This document shows, piece after piece, positions 34,718-44,061 of a stretch of DNA of 64,000 nucleotides. The stretch spans positions 372,001 to 436,000 of the forward strand of contig PERI01000001.1 in NCBI GenBank assembly GCA_002928515.1, in the 5' to 3' direction. The first letter of the stretch is position 1. The number at the start of each line of letters is the position of its first letter. The DNA is from Hyphomicrobium sp. GTDB lineage: Bacteria > Pseudomonadota > Alphaproteobacteria > Rhizobiales > Hyphomicrobiaceae. The translations under genes and the position numbers were made by a program. The notes under the pieces are model-generated. The model did no database searches and had not been told where the DNA came from. It saw only the letters and a program-made list of their open reading frames with translations.

Positions 34718-34751
34718 GCATCTCAATTTGTCTAGTTTGGCTTGGAATTAC

Positions 34752-35051
34752 TCAAGCTTTGCTGCCGCAGCATCCGCAACAGCAACCACCAGCCTTCTTG
34801 GTGCCAGCACCGCTATCAGTTCCTGTGCCACTGCCCATTCCAGCGTGCGAGCCAGCTTGTGGGGCAGTACTCTGTGGCGCGGATCCACTCCCGTCTTTCG
34901 GGGCCATGCCGCTTGCATTGTTCATGCATTGCATGCCGCCTGCGGATTTATCGGCAGTGCCGTCTTTGGCTGCGCCGCCGCAACACATCGCGAAGGCGGT
35001 GCCTGAGGAGAGCATCAACATGGCGGCGGTCAGCATTATCGTTCTGCGCAT
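34752..35051 (-). CDS. Cys-rich secreted mini-protein
   Basis: 99 residues. A clear signal peptide (MRRTIMLTAAMLMLSSGTAFA) is followed by MCCGGAAKDG, a Gly/Ser/Ala/Thr-rich middle and a C-terminal GGCCCGCCGSKA. Eight cysteines, all but one paired or clustered, suggest metal binding or disulphide cross-linking in the periplasm. No family recognised. The two overlapping + frames have no signal peptide or ribosome-binding site and are rejected. Convergent with katA across its terminator. Confidence 0.65.
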   Translation of the reverse strand: MRRTIMLTAAMLMLSSGTAFAMCCGGAAKDGTADKSAGGMQCMNNASGMAPKDGSGSAPQSTAPQAGSHAGMGSGTGTDSGAGTKKAGGCCCGCCGSKA

Positions 35052-35150
35052 TTCGCTGGCTCCATGGTTATTTTGCTAAGTCTGAAATGAAAGGCTAGTG
35101 CCCGAGCTACAGGCTCGCAAGTTAAACCTTCGTATGCGATTGGCGCGCTT

Positions 35151-35402
35151 TTACGCGGTCTCGGGGGTTTCTTTAAAGAACGCCTCCACCTTGCCCTTTA
35201 GCTTGATCGTGATGGGATTGCCGTTGCGGTCTTTGCTGTTGCCAGCGGCGACGCGGATCCAGCCCTCACTGATGCAGTATTCCTCGACGTTGGTTTTTTC
35301 GACGCCATTGAACAGTATGCCAACTTCGCGCTCTAGTACTGTCGCGTCGAAGTAAGGGCTTTTGGCATTGACCGACAAGCGGTCGGGAAGTGTGTCTGAC
35401 AT
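35151..35402 (-). CDS. DUF3297 family protein
   Basis: 83 residues. AAGG lies eight bases before the ATG. The sequence MSDTLPDRLSVNAKSP ... ILFNGVEKTNVEEYCISEGW ... ITIKLKGKVEAFF matches DUF3297 along its full length. Small cytoplasmic protein of unknown function, ten bases after ychF and probably co-transcribed. Confidence 0.88.
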   Translation of the reverse strand: MSDTLPDRLSVNAKSPYFDATVLEREVGILFNGVEKTNVEEYCISEGWIRVAAGNSKDRNGNPITIKLKGKVEAFFKETPETA

Positions 35403-35412
35403 TGAAGATACC

Positions 35413-36510
35413 TTAGTTTGCGAACCGGAAGTGCATCACGTCGCCGTCAAGCACGACATACTCTTTGCCTTCGAGGCGCATTTTTCCGGCTTCCTTTGCG
35501 CCGCCTTCGCCGCCCAGGGCTGCGTAGTCGGCATAGGCAATCGTTTCAGCGCGGATAAAGCCTTTCTCGAAATCGGTATGAATGACGCCTGCGGCGGCTG
35601 GGGCTTTCGTCCCGCGCGTGATGGTCCAAGCGCGCGCTTCCTTCGGGCCGACGGTGAAGTAGGTGACGAGATCGAGCAGTTCATAACCGGCGCGGATCAG
35701 GCGGTTGAGGCCCGGCTCCTCTAAACCCATTTCGGCTAAGAACGCATCGCGATCTTCAACGCCAAGGCCCGCGAACTCGCTTTCGATTTTGGCTGAGATG
35801 ACGACAGCGACAGCGCCTTCTGCTTTGGCGCGGGCTTCGACGACTTTGGAATATTCATTGCCGGTTGCGGCTGAGGTTTCTTCGACGTTGCACACGTAAA
35901 CGATCGGTTTTGAGGTCAGCAATTGCAGGGCGCGGAACGCTGGCATTTCTTCGGCTGTGATTTGTGCGAGACGCGCAGGCCTGCCTTCACGCAGCAGCAC
36001 GAGTGCTTTCTCGATGACGACGAATTGGGCTTTGGCCTCTTTATCGCCAGCCTTGGCTTTTTTCTCGATGGGGCCTGCGCGCTTTTCCAAGCTATCGAGA
36101 TCGGCGAGCATCAATTCGGTTTCGACCACTTCGGCGTCGGCCAAAGGATCAATGCGATTTTCGACGTGCGTAATGTCTTCATCGACAAAGCAGCGCAGCA
36201 CATAGGCCACGGCATCGACTTCTCGAATGTGAGACAAAAATTTATTGCCGAGGCCTTCGCCTTTCGATGCGCCGCGCACGAGGCCGGCGATATCGACAAA
36301 CGTCAAGCGCGTGGGAATGATCTCGGCGCTTTTTGCAATGCTCGCGAGCTTATCAAGGCGCGGATCAGGCACGCCGACTTCGCCGACGTTGGGTTCAATC
36401 GTACAGAATGGATAGTTGGCGGCCTCCGCCGCCGCCGTTTGCGTCAGCGCATTGAAGAGGGTCGATTTGCCGACATTAGGCAAGCCGACGATGCCGCATT
36501 TGAAACCCAT
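35413..36510 (-). CDS. ychF: Redox-regulated P-loop ATPase YchF
   Basis: 365 residues, full length. Obg-like translation-associated ATPase. G1 GLPNVGKSTLFNALT at the N-terminus, switch/G3 FVDIAGLVRGASKGEGLGN (shown in part: DIAGLVRGASKGEG), the atypical G4 NVEE that switches specificity from GTP to ATP, and the C-terminal TGS-like domain (FTVGPKEARAWTI, GVIHTDFEKGFIRAE). Followed by DUF3297. Confidence 0.96.
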   Translation of the reverse strand: MGFKCGIVGLPNVGKSTLFNALTQTAAAEAANYPFCTIEPNVGEVGVPDPRLDKLASIAKSAEIIPTRLTFVDIAGLVRGASKGEGLGNKFLSHIREVDAVAYVLRCFVDEDITHVENRIDPLADAEVVETELMLADLDSLEKRAGPIEKKAKAGDKEAKAQFVVIEKALVLLREGRPARLAQITAEEMPAFRALQLLTSKPIVYVCNVEETSAATGNEYSKVVEARAKAEGAVAVVISAKIESEFAGLGVEDRDAFLAEMGLEEPGLNRLIRAGYELLDLVTYFTVGPKEARAWTITRGTKAPAAAGVIHTDFEKGFIRAETIAYADYAALGGEGGAKEAGKMRLEGKEYVVLDGDVMHFRFAN

Positions 36511-36604
36511 GGTGTCTTGATATCCGAAGCTGATCCAGCCTCGTGCACTAAGCTAAGGCGATGGCGTTGTGAAGCTGCATGACGGTGCGCTGCGGCTGTT
36601 TAGC

Positions 36605-37420
36605 TCATTTGAGATACTTGGCGAGCGCAAAGGTCGAATAGCGCGATGGGCTCGGTAAATTGGTTTTTTCCGACATGGCCGAATTGAGTGCTTCACCGAT
36701 GTTGGTGCCAGGCTCTGATTTGCGCACCGCAATCACAATGAATGGGCGCTGCCAGCTCGTGTCTGCGGTTTCGCAGTCGGCGCACGGCTCTGTGTAGCGA
36801 CCAAGGTTGAGCGTCCACATGGGCATGTCGGCACCCACGGCGCTGCGCACCCATTCGGCGATGCGCGCGGCGCGCAATCCGCCGCGTTGGACTTCGCGTT
36901 CGATTTCGCCTTCCTGGCTTGCTAGGCCGACCGCGATGAGTTCGCGTGCCGACGATAAGCCTTGACGCAGTTGCGGGGCGAGCACGTCGCTCTCGATGTC
37001 TTCGGCTGTAAGGCGTCGTTCGCCGCGTTCGAGTTCGGTGGTCGATCCGCGCACCCAGCCGTAGTCGCGCGTCAGTACGACGACATCGAATAGGGCCGAG
37101 CGGCCTGCTGCATCGGTTCCTTCGACGGGAAATACGAGTGTGCGGTCATTCCATTTTTTGACGGCGACCGTTTTCAATCCGGACTTGTCTTTACTGTCCG
37201 AGAGGATCGCATCGTTGATGACGAAGCCAGCTACGGTCGCTACAAAAATGAGTGCTGTGATGCCGATGATAGTATCTATCCAGCCGCCAAAAAAACCGTG
37301 TTTGCGTTTGGACGTTACCATGCGCTGTGGCGCGGCTTGAGTTGTTACCATCGGCAATTGTTCGCGTCGGCCGTTGCGCGGGGGTTGATCTGCGACTGCG
37401 GGATTGTAGGGTTTGGCCAT
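36605..37420 (-). CDS. Membrane-anchored protein of unknown function
   Basis: 271 residues. The N-terminal 40 residues are polar and basic, then one membrane helix (TIIGITALIFVATVAGFVIND) and a soluble domain of about 200 residues. Noticeable segments are RTLVFPVEGTDAAGR, VVLTRDYGWVRG and the cysteine pair in TEPCADCETAD. I recognise no family. It lies between pth and ychF on the same strand. Confidence 0.7.
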   Translation of the reverse strand: MAKPYNPAVADQPPRNGRREQLPMVTTQAAPQRMVTSKRKHGFFGGWIDTIIGITALIFVATVAGFVINDAILSDSKDKSGLKTVAVKKWNDRTLVFPVEGTDAAGRSALFDVVVLTRDYGWVRGSTTELERGERRLTAEDIESDVLAPQLRQGLSSARELIAVGLASQEGEIEREVQRGGLRAARIAEWVRSAVGADMPMWTLNLGRYTEPCADCETADTSWQRPFIVIAVRKSEPGTNIGEALNSAMSEKTNLPSPSRYSTFALAKYLK

Positions 37421-37452
37421 TAGATCATCCTCGCGCGGCTAACCGGGTGTCA

Positions 37453-38190
37453 TCACGGCTGGTCATTACCGGATTTTCGTCCGCTGAGCCATTTTTTCAA
37501 GTTTTCGGCCAGGGCGGACTGGCGTTTGTTGGCGCGTTCGCCCGCAGGGTGGCGGTTTGGCTTTGGCGCTTCGGGAGCGCTGGTAGATGCTGCCGTTTCG
37601 CCTTTTGCCATAGCAGCATCGGCATTTTGTGTCAGTCGTGCGACCTCGGTCAGGAAACGGGCGTCGTCGCCTTTGGCAAGATACGGTGCGGCGGTTGCCA
37701 CGGCTTCGAGCAACTGAGAGAGCCACTGGCGTTCTGATTTGGCGAAATCGTTGAGCACGTAATGCGACACCGCATCTTTCGAACCGGGATGACCGATGCC
37801 AAGACGCACGCGTGGATAGTCGTTTTCCAAATGGGCGCTGATCGAGCGCAAGCCATTGTGGCCTGCATTGCCGCCGCCCGTTTTGACTCTGATTTTACCG
37901 GGAAGCAGGTCCAGTTCGTCGTGAAAAACGAGGACATCTTTGAGGGGAATTTTTAGAAAACGTTGCGCTTCGCCGACGGAGCGCCCGCTATCGTTCATAA
38001 AGGTTTCCGGCTTCAGAAGCGTGACGCGGATATCTCCAATCGTGCCTTCGCTGACGAGACCATGAAATTTTTTACGCCATGGGCCAAAGCTATGCGCGTC
38101 TGCGATGCGCTCTAACGCCAAGAAGCCAATGTTGTGGCGGTTGGCGCGATATTTTTCGCCTGGATTGCCGAGGCCGACGAACAGCTTCAT
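37453..38190 (-). CDS. pth: Peptidyl-tRNA hydrolase
   Basis: 245 residues. Releases peptides from stalled peptidyl-tRNA. Motifs: LFVGLGNPGEKYRANRHNIGF with catalytic His, LLKPETFMNDSGRSV, LVFHDELDLLPGKIRVKTGGG and GHNGLRSI with the catalytic-site residues. After about residue 190 there is an extra tail of 50 residues rich in Ala, Pro, Lys and Arg, longer than in most bacteria but usual for alphaproteobacteria. Follows rplY on the same strand, a conserved pair. Confidence 0.95.
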   Translation of the reverse strand: MKLFVGLGNPGEKYRANRHNIGFLALERIADAHSFGPWRKKFHGLVSEGTIGDIRVTLLKPETFMNDSGRSVGEAQRFLKIPLKDVLVFHDELDLLPGKIRVKTGGGNAGHNGLRSISAHLENDYPRVRLGIGHPGSKDAVSHYVLNDFAKSERQWLSQLLEAVATAAPYLAKGDDARFLTEVARLTQNADAAMAKGETAASTSAPEAPKPNRHPAGERANKRQSALAENLKKWLSGRKSGNDQP

Positions 38191-38242
38191 CGGTTATTCT
38201 CCAGGATGAGCGGAATTGCTTAAGTTCAAAGTACGAGCGAAA

Positions 38243-38273
38243 GTCCGGCGCAAACTTGATGTTCGCGCCGGAC
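38243..38273 (-). terminator. Hairpin between rplY and pth
   Basis: A perfect 9-bp inverted repeat (GTCCGGCGC / GCGCCGGAC) with a 13-base loop, eleven bases after the rplY stop. On the minus strand it is followed by CTTTCG, a short T run, so partial termination between rplY and pth is likely. Confidence 0.6.
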
Positions 38274-38283
38274 GTTTTGGTGA

Positions 38284-39039
38284 CTATTTCTTTGCTGCCG
38301 GCTTGGCGGCCGGCTTTGCAGCGGCTGCTGGGGCCGCTTTGCCGCCAGCGGGTGGTGCTGCGGCTTTGCCGCCTGCTGCTGCGGCCGGTGCGGCCTTGCC
38401 GCCTGCTGCTGCGGCTGCTGCCGGTGCTGCGGCGTCGCCCGCTGCTGCTGTTGTTGTTTCTTCGTCGCTGCCTTTGAGTGCGCCTGCAATCGTCGCGATG
38501 GTAAAGTCGCGATTTTTAATCACCGGCGTCACGCCTTCTGGCAACGTGACGAACGAGATGTGAATCGATTTGCCGATTTCGAGACCAGTGAGATCGATTT
38601 CGAACTTCTCAGGAATCTTGTCGTAGGGCGTAAAGACTTCGACTTCGTGGCGCACGATGTTGAGAACGCCGCCGCGCTTCAAACCAGGTGATAAGAGCTC
38701 GTTGACGAACTTGACCGGGATTGCAACGCGAATGACGCCATCCTTGCCAACGCGCAGAAAGTCCACGTGGAGGGGCGTGTCGCGTACCGGGCAAACCTGA
38801 ACGTCACGAGCCAGCACGATGTGCTTTTTGCCTTCGACGTTGAGTTCGAATGCGGTCGAGGTGAAGTGGCCTTTGAGATATTGCTTCCACAGCTCGTTGT
38901 ATTCGAGGCTGATTGTTTCGGGCGTTTTATTGTCGCCGTAGATGACGGCTGGTACGTTTCCTTCGCGGCGAGCTTGGCGTGCGGCCCCCTTGCCTGCACG
39001 CGGGCGCGCCGTAGCCGTGAGCGGGATGAGCTCAGACAT
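38284..39039 (-). CDS. rplY: 50S ribosomal protein L25/general stress protein Ctc
   Basis: 251 residues from the ATG of MSELIPLTATARPRAGKGAAR (shown in part: MSELIPLTATARPRAG). Binds 5S rRNA. The L25 domain covers residues 5-95 (VPAVIYGDNKTPETISLEY, LARDVQVCPVRDTPLHVDFL) and the TL5 beta domain follows to 190. The last 60 residues are Ala/Pro/Gly/Lys repeats, a low-complexity tail of uncertain role. Confidence 0.95.
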   Translation of the reverse strand: MSELIPLTATARPRAGKGAARQARREGNVPAVIYGDNKTPETISLEYNELWKQYLKGHFTSTAFELNVEGKKHIVLARDVQVCPVRDTPLHVDFLRVGKDGVIRVAIPVKFVNELLSPGLKRGGVLNIVRHEVEVFTPYDKIPEKFEIDLTGLEIGKSIHISFVTLPEGVTPVIKNRDFTIATIAGALKGSDEETTTAAAGDAAAPAAAAAAGGKAAPAAAAGGKAAAPPAGGKAAPAAAAKPAAKPAAKK

Positions 39040-39316
39040 GGCATCGTCTCCGTGTGTTAGGGCTCTTTCCGACAATCAGAAGAGCCAAATAGCCGCAAAT
39101 CGGCCTCCAAGGGTGCCGGGCGGCGTCTCAGGATCAATCATGAGATGGCGGGCTTATAGCGGGTGAGATTAGGCCATGCAACTGCTCGGCTCGTGAAAAT
39201 GGCTGAGTTAGCCGTTAACCCGCTGACGCCGCGGCGATTCTGCCGTAGTGTCGCCGCGACCAGACGGCATTAGAGCCATCGATGTCATGTTTGGTGCTCA
39301 GGAGCAGATTTGTCTC

Positions 39317-39742
39317 ATGCCGCATAAGCCGACCAAACGCCGCTCCGCCGCCGATCAGGACAAGATCATTGTCGATGCCCTTCGCGGTCTCGGCCGGCCC
39401 GTCAGCGCCTATGAGTTGATCGAGGAAGTGCGCGGCCATGGCGTGACAGCACCGCCAACTGTGTATCGGGCCCTGCAACGCCTTATCGACGATGGTTTGG
39501 CGCATCGGTTGGAAAGTCTCAACGCGTTCGTTGCCTGCAACCATCCCCACCACGCAGGCAAAGCCGTGTTTGCCATTTGCGATACCTGCGGGACGGTTGC
39601 TGAGTTCGACAGCTCAGCTGCGATCAAGAATTTGCAGTCATGGGCGAAGGGTGCAGAATTCCAAGTCCGGTCCATGACGCTGGAATTACGTGGGCGTTGC
39701 AAGTCGTGTGTTGCCGCCGATGCGGTGCAAACGAGAGCCTAA
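39317..39742 (+). CDS. zur: Fur family regulator, Zur-like
   Basis: 141 residues from the ATG of [10 protein letters not shown] (AGGAG 12 bases upstream); ATG 39287 is an alternative. Winged helix [11 protein letters not shown] ... [17 protein letters not shown], then the Zur-like hinge [17 protein letters not shown] and two structural-zinc pairs CDTCG and CKSC. The wording [12 protein letters not shown] and AICDTCG matches alphaproteobacterial Zur rather than Fur or Irr. It likely represses zinc uptake, but no znu genes are here. Its stop overlaps that of prs on the other strand. Confidence 0.85.
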   Translation: MPHKPTKRRSAADQDKIIVDALRGLGRPVSAYELIEEVRGHGVTAPPTVYRALQRLIDDGLAHRLESLNAFVACNHPHHAGKAVFAICDTCGTVAEFDSSAAIKNLQSWAKGAEFQVRSMTLELRGRCKSCVAADAVQTRA

Positions 39743-40749
39743 TAAAACAGGCTCGATACGCTTTCTTCGCGACTGGTGCGTAGGATGGCTTCGCCGATCA
39801 GCGGAGCAATCGACATGACGCGAATATTTTTTGCGGCTTTGATCGCTTCGGTCGGTTGGATCGAATCTGTAATGACCAGCGACTTCAGGCGCGAATTTTG
39901 GATGCGGTTGACCGCACCGCCTGAGAGCACACCGTGGGTAATGTAAGCACTGGCTTCGGATGCGCCACTTTTCAGCAAGGCTTCGGCGGCGTTCACAAGC
40001 GTGCCACCACTGTCCACGATATCGTCGATCAAGATGCAGCGCTTGCCATCGACGTCGCCGATGACGTTCATGACTTCACTTTCGCCAGGGCGCTCGCGAC
40101 GCTTATCGCAAATGGCGATCGGGGCGTTAATGCGCTTGGCAAGAGCACGGGCGCGAACCACGCCACCCACGTCTGGCGAGACGACAACCACGTCCTCGGT
40201 GCTGCCGTAGAATTCTTCGATGTCGCGCGTGATGACCGGCGCTGCAAACAGGTTGTCGGTCGGGATATCGAAGAAGCCTTGAATTTGACCGGCGTGCAGA
40301 TCGAGGGTGAGAACCCGATCGGCGCCCGAGCGTTCGATCAAGTTCGCCACGAGCTTTGCGGAAATGGGCGTGCGCGGTCCGGGTTTGCGATCTTGGCGGG
40401 CATAACCGAAGTAGGGGACCACGGCTGTGACGCGGCGCGCGGATGATCGTTTCAGTGCGTCGATCAGGATCAGCAGTTCCATCATGTTGTCGTTGGCGGG
40501 AAACGACGTCGATTGGATGATGAAGACGTCCTGGCCGCGGACGTTTTCTTGAATTTCGACGAAGATTTCTAAATCGGCAAAGCGCTTCACCTGTCCCTTG
40601 GTCATGGGAATTTTCAGGTATGCGCTGATCGCATCTGCAAGCGGACGGTTGCTGTTTCCGGCGACGATCTTCACGTCGAGCTTTCCTCGCCCATCGGCGC
40701 TTTTTGCCTCGACACCTCGGGCTTTGTCGCCTGTGGCATCAAAAGGCAT
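39739..40749 (-). CDS. prs: Ribose-phosphate pyrophosphokinase
   Basis: 336 residues from an ATG with GGAG five bases upstream. Makes PRPP from ribose-5-phosphate and ATP. Class I motifs: [35 protein letters not shown] (shown in part: [14 protein letters not shown]), [24 protein letters not shown] and the PRPP-binding [17 protein letters not shown]. The 25-residue N-terminal extension before VKIVAGN is longer than in the family. Supplies PRPP for apt. Confidence 0.95.
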   Translation of the reverse strand: MPFDATGDKARGVEAKSADGRGKLDVKIVAGNSNRPLADAISAYLKIPMTKGQVKRFADLEIFVEIQENVRGQDVFIIQSTSFPANDNMMELLILIDALKRSSARRVTAVVPYFGYARQDRKPGPRTPISAKLVANLIERSGADRVLTLDLHAGQIQGFFDIPTDNLFAAPVITRDIEEFYGSTEDVVVVSPDVGGVVRARALAKRINAPIAICDKRRERPGESEVMNVIGDVDGKRCILIDDIVDSGGTLVNAAEALLKSGASEASAYITHGVLSGGAVNRIQNSRLKSLVITDSIQPTEAIKAAKNIRVMSIAPLIGEAILRTSREESVSSLFY

Positions 40750-40877
40750 GATGGCTCCGTTTGCATCCGTCGATGTGCGGGCTTGTAGCAATTGGGCCCG
40801 GGGGTTTCAACCGCCCGAGCCCAAAGCTGTGGATGTTGATTGCGCGACACGTCGCCCAATACCGACTGTTGCTTAAT

Positions 40878-41942
40878 TTATAGCCTTTGCGATGGCAAAA
40901 GCTTGACGATGCCTTGAGCGGCTGCGGCTGCGGCTTGATCCGCCGTTTTGCCCCAGGTGCCGTCTAGCGACCCTTGTGCCACTTCATTCTTTTGAGAAAC
41001 GGTACCGACCTTTTTGCCCGTTGGATCGATCACGTTCCAATCGATTTGGATCGGCTGCTTGCCGTCTTTGGCTAGGCCCATCGCGACTTTGCCTTCAACT
41101 TTATAAGTTTTTGGGCTTGGCGCATTTGTCAGGCTGACACCGCTTTTGCTGAGTTCACGTTGGATGGCCGTGGTTAAAGACGCGCTGCCATCACCGGGAG
41201 CCCCGGTCACGGTTGGTACGATGGTGTTGATCGGACCTGTCTGTTCGATACTACCCGTAGTGGCTGCAGCCGGTGTCGTTGCAGCGGTCGTCAGCGGAGC
41301 AGTTGATGAAGACAGACCGCCAATTTGACTTGGGCTACCACTTGCTGGCGGAGCGGCTGCGATCGGGATATTGGAGGCGCTCGACGTTCCGGCCGGAATT
41401 GCTGTGGCAATCTGTGAGGCCGCTTTGTCTGCAATGCGCTGGACCACTTGCGGCGTGACAGATGACCATGGGTCTTTGCCAGCGCCGGGAGCCAATTCCT
41501 CGCCTTCCAAGCGCTTGATGCGTTTGCCAGCCGGATCGGTTATGTCCCAGATATAGGAAATCTTCGAACCGGTTTTCTCGCGCGATGCAACGATGTAGCC
41601 GCGTAGGGTGTATTCAGCAGTGACGTTGGGTGCTTTGGCGACCGTCAAGCGATTGCGCTCGATGGCGGTTGTCAATTGAGCAGCCAAATCACGCGCCACG
41701 TTGTCGGGTGAGCCGATGATCGGAGCGATTTGAATTTTGGCCACTTGCGATGATGTGGCCGCTGGTGGCGGTAGAGCCAAATTCGTCTGCGGAGCGTTGG
41801 CGCCACCACCCAGTACACTCGAACCGGATTCGCACCCGGCTAGTGCAATAGACAACAAGCCGAAAAGTGCAGCGGAGTGGCGCGGCAGTTTTCGCAATGT
41901 CGTCTTGCGAATTGTCGTCGAAGCAGAGTTTAAGGTCGTCAC
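40878..41942 (-). CDS. Lipoprotein with two related domains
   Basis: 354 residues from a GTG with GGGGGG eight bases upstream. The lipobox LAGC near residue 36 follows a hydrophobic stretch (AALFGLLSIALAGC). Two copies of a roughly 110-residue domain flank a Ser/Thr/Pro/Ala-rich linker: the first has LTTAIERNRLTV, YTLRGYIV and WDITDPAGKRI; the second LTTAIQRELSKSGV, YKVEGKV and WNVIDPTGKKV. An outer-membrane or periplasm-facing role is likely; I recognise no known function. Alone between prs and pgeF. Confidence 0.8.
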   Translation of the reverse strand: MTTLNSASTTIRKTTLRKLPRHSAALFGLLSIALAGCESGSSVLGGGANAPQTNLALPPPAATSSQVAKIQIAPIIGSPDNVARDLAAQLTTAIERNRLTVAKAPNVTAEYTLRGYIVASREKTGSKISYIWDITDPAGKRIKRLEGEELAPGAGKDPWSSVTPQVVQRIADKAASQIATAIPAGTSSASNIPIAAAPPASGSPSQIGGLSSSTAPLTTAATTPAAATTGSIEQTGPINTIVPTVTGAPGDGSASLTTAIQRELSKSGVSLTNAPSPKTYKVEGKVAMGLAKDGKQPIQIDWNVIDPTGKKVGTVSQKNEVAQGSLDGTWGKTADQAAAAAAQGIVKLLPSQRL

Positions 41943-42146
41943 GTTGACGTCCCCCCGTTGATCTAACCGCACACGTCCGGCGGCCAGCATACGCACGCTG
42001 CGGCCAAACTCCCTACAAAACTCCGGAACCCAAGTTAAAAGCAGTAGAGCACCCCGCGCACGCACGTCCAGATGGCAGCCAACCTTAAGTGTGGTCAGCC
42101 TGGACATTACCGCGTCCTTATCAACACATCCCTGTGGATTGTGCAG

Positions 42147-42932
42147 TTAAGCCACGACAATGGCAGAGATTTGACGGCCGTAATCAGGCTCTTTTTGGTG
42201 TGTCGTGCGGCGAAAACTGAAAAATTGCGATTCGTTTGTGTAAGTGCAGGCCGCTGATGCCTCGACGGCGCCGAGGCCAATAAGGTTAAGGCGGCTCAGA
42301 ACATAACCGGGCAAATCGAATTTTGCTTTGGTGGGTGAGCCTGCTTTTTCATTGGCTTGGGTGAAAAATCGGCCGTTTGAGGGGTTGAGGGCGAGAAGCT
42401 GGGCTTCGAATTCGGGACCGACTTCGTAAGCGGGCTGGTTGATACATGGCCCAAGCGCCGCTGTGATGCGGGAGCGCTGTGCACCCATCCGCTCCATCTC
42501 GATGACGGTCGCTTCCAGGATGCCCGCGGCTGCTCCGCGCCACCCTGCGTGTGCGGCTGCAACAATGCCAGCGACGGGGTCGGCGAACAGGACAGGAGCG
42601 CAATCAGCCGTCAAAATGCCAATCACAAGACCGGGCGTGGCGGTGACAACGGCGTCAGCTCGGGGCAGATCGGTGCGCGGCAAAGCTGCTGTGACGGTCA
42701 GCGCGCGCGTTCCGTGCTCTTGGTAGAGAGTGACGACTTGGTCATGGCGGCCATCTAGGTGCTCCGACACGCGGCGACGGTTTTCTAATACGCTGTCACT
42801 TTTGTCTTGCGAGCCAAGCCCGCAATTGAGCGACGTGTAAATGCCGTTCGAGACGCCACCTTCGCGCGTGAAAAATCCATGACGGATATTGACGAGCGAT
42901 GACAGTTTGGGTGTTTGGATCGGCGTCAGCAT
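42147..42932 (-). CDS. pgeF: Peptidoglycan editing factor / purine nucleoside phosphorylase-laccase family (YfiH)
   Basis: 261 residues. The Cu-oxidase_4 family domain shows RHGFFTREGGVSNGIYTSLN (shown in part: RHGFFTREGGVSNG), LYQEHGTRAL, ILTADCAPVLFAD with the metal-site residues, AAAHAGWRGAAAGI and LGPCINQPAYEVGPE. Members remove mis-incorporated L-serine from UDP-MurNAc precursors or act on purine nucleosides. Sixteen bases after midA in the lgt-midA-pgeF unit. Confidence 0.92.
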   Translation of the reverse strand: MLTPIQTPKLSSLVNIRHGFFTREGGVSNGIYTSLNCGLGSQDKSDSVLENRRRVSEHLDGRHDQVVTLYQEHGTRALTVTAALPRTDLPRADAVVTATPGLVIGILTADCAPVLFADPVAGIVAAAHAGWRGAAAGILEATVIEMERMGAQRSRITAALGPCINQPAYEVGPEFEAQLLALNPSNGRFFTQANEKAGSPTKAKFDLPGYVLSRLNLIGLGAVEASAACTYTNESQFFSFRRTTHQKEPDYGRQISAIVVA

Positions 42933-42948
42933 GATGATGTCGTCACCG

Positions 42949-44061
42949 TTATGTCGCTGCGATAAATCCGGGAAGTGCTGGCAAGTCTGCACTGCGCACG
43001 CCGAGCACTTTGAAGCGCGTGCCCATGCCGTTGGGTGCCAATAGCCGCGCAACGCCAGCTTCGATTTCTCCCGAACGCGCGGGGTTGGCTGCCATCAAGC
43101 GCGAGGCGCGTTCGATAATGCCAAGCGAGCCTAAGAATTCGGTTTGCGTCACGGGTCCATCAAGCGCTAGGCCGACGCCGTGTAGCGCCGTGGCGAGCGC
43201 GAAAAAATTCACGTGTGTCGTGAGATCGGCTTCGCCGGGGGAGGCGAGCGGTGACTCGTAAGCATGCCCGCGCAGAGCTTGTAACGTGTCGCCCGACGAT
43301 CCGAGCGTGTGGCCGTAGTCAATAATGAGGGCGGCGAGCGGGCCTTGGTTGGCGACGGCACGGAGGGCGCGTGCAAAGCGCGCATAGTCCAACATTTCGA
43401 CGACGGCACCAGGTTGAGCGTCGGGATAATCGCGATCAATATTGGCGTTTTGCGATACGCTATTGAGGATCGTGAACGTCAAGTCGCCGTTGGCATCAAG
43501 TCCGATGGCGCGTTCTCCCCAACCTTGTGGGGTTTTAATCCATTGCGATGCGGGCCACGAGTCCAGGAACTCATTGGCGATGATAATGGCGGGTGCTGCA
43601 AACCCTGCAAGACTTTGGCCCCAAGTGATCGGCACCCCCGCGTTGGCCAGTAGTGCGGTTTGAGCTTCGCGAAATGTTTCGCTCATTTCGACGAGGTGAA
43701 CGCGGGTCGCCGCTTGGAAGCCAGGCACCACGCGCGTGGCGCGTAGCGCGTCACGCATCAACGTTCCGCGACCCGGACCATATTCGACAAGTGTCAGGGT
43801 GCTGGGAGCTGCGAGTACCTGTTGCCAGACGACGGCTGACCATAAGCCGATCAGTTCCCCGAAGGTCTGACTTATTTCGCTCGCTGTGATGAAGTCACCG
43901 TCACGGCCAATGACGGACTTGCTGGCGTAGTAGCCGTGTTCGGGGTCCCAGTGACAGTGAGACATGTAGGTCGCAATCGGCATGGCGCCATCGCGTTGGA
44001 TGATGTCTTTCAAGGTGCGCGCTAGCGGCGTGTCGCGCATGAGGCTCGCTCCGTCGCTCAC
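42949..44061 (-). CDS. SAM-dependent methyltransferase, NDUFAF7/MidA family
   Basis: 370 residues from a GTG overlapping the lgt stop (GTGA), with AAAGG seven bases upstream. The DUF185/MidA fold: ATYMSHCHWDPEHGYYASK, DFITASEISQTFGELIGLW, SAM motif LVEYGPGRGTLMRD and IIIANEFLDSWP. The mitochondrial homologue methylates an arginine of complex I subunit NDUFS2. The bacterial role is inferred from that. Confidence 0.9.
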   Translation of the reverse strand: MSDGASLMRDTPLARTLKDIIQRDGAMPIATYMSHCHWDPEHGYYASKSVIGRDGDFITASEISQTFGELIGLWSAVVWQQVLAAPSTLTLVEYGPGRGTLMRDALRATRVVPGFQAATRVHLVEMSETFREAQTALLANAGVPITWGQSLAGFAAPAIIIANEFLDSWPASQWIKTPQGWGERAIGLDANGDLTFTILNSVSQNANIDRDYPDAQPGAVVEMLDYARFARALRAVANQGPLAALIIDYGHTLGSSGDTLQALRGHAYESPLASPGEADLTTHVNFFALATALHGVGLALDGPVTQTEFLGSLGIIERASRLMAANPARSGEIEAGVARLLAPNGMGTRFKVLGVRSADLPALPGFIAAT

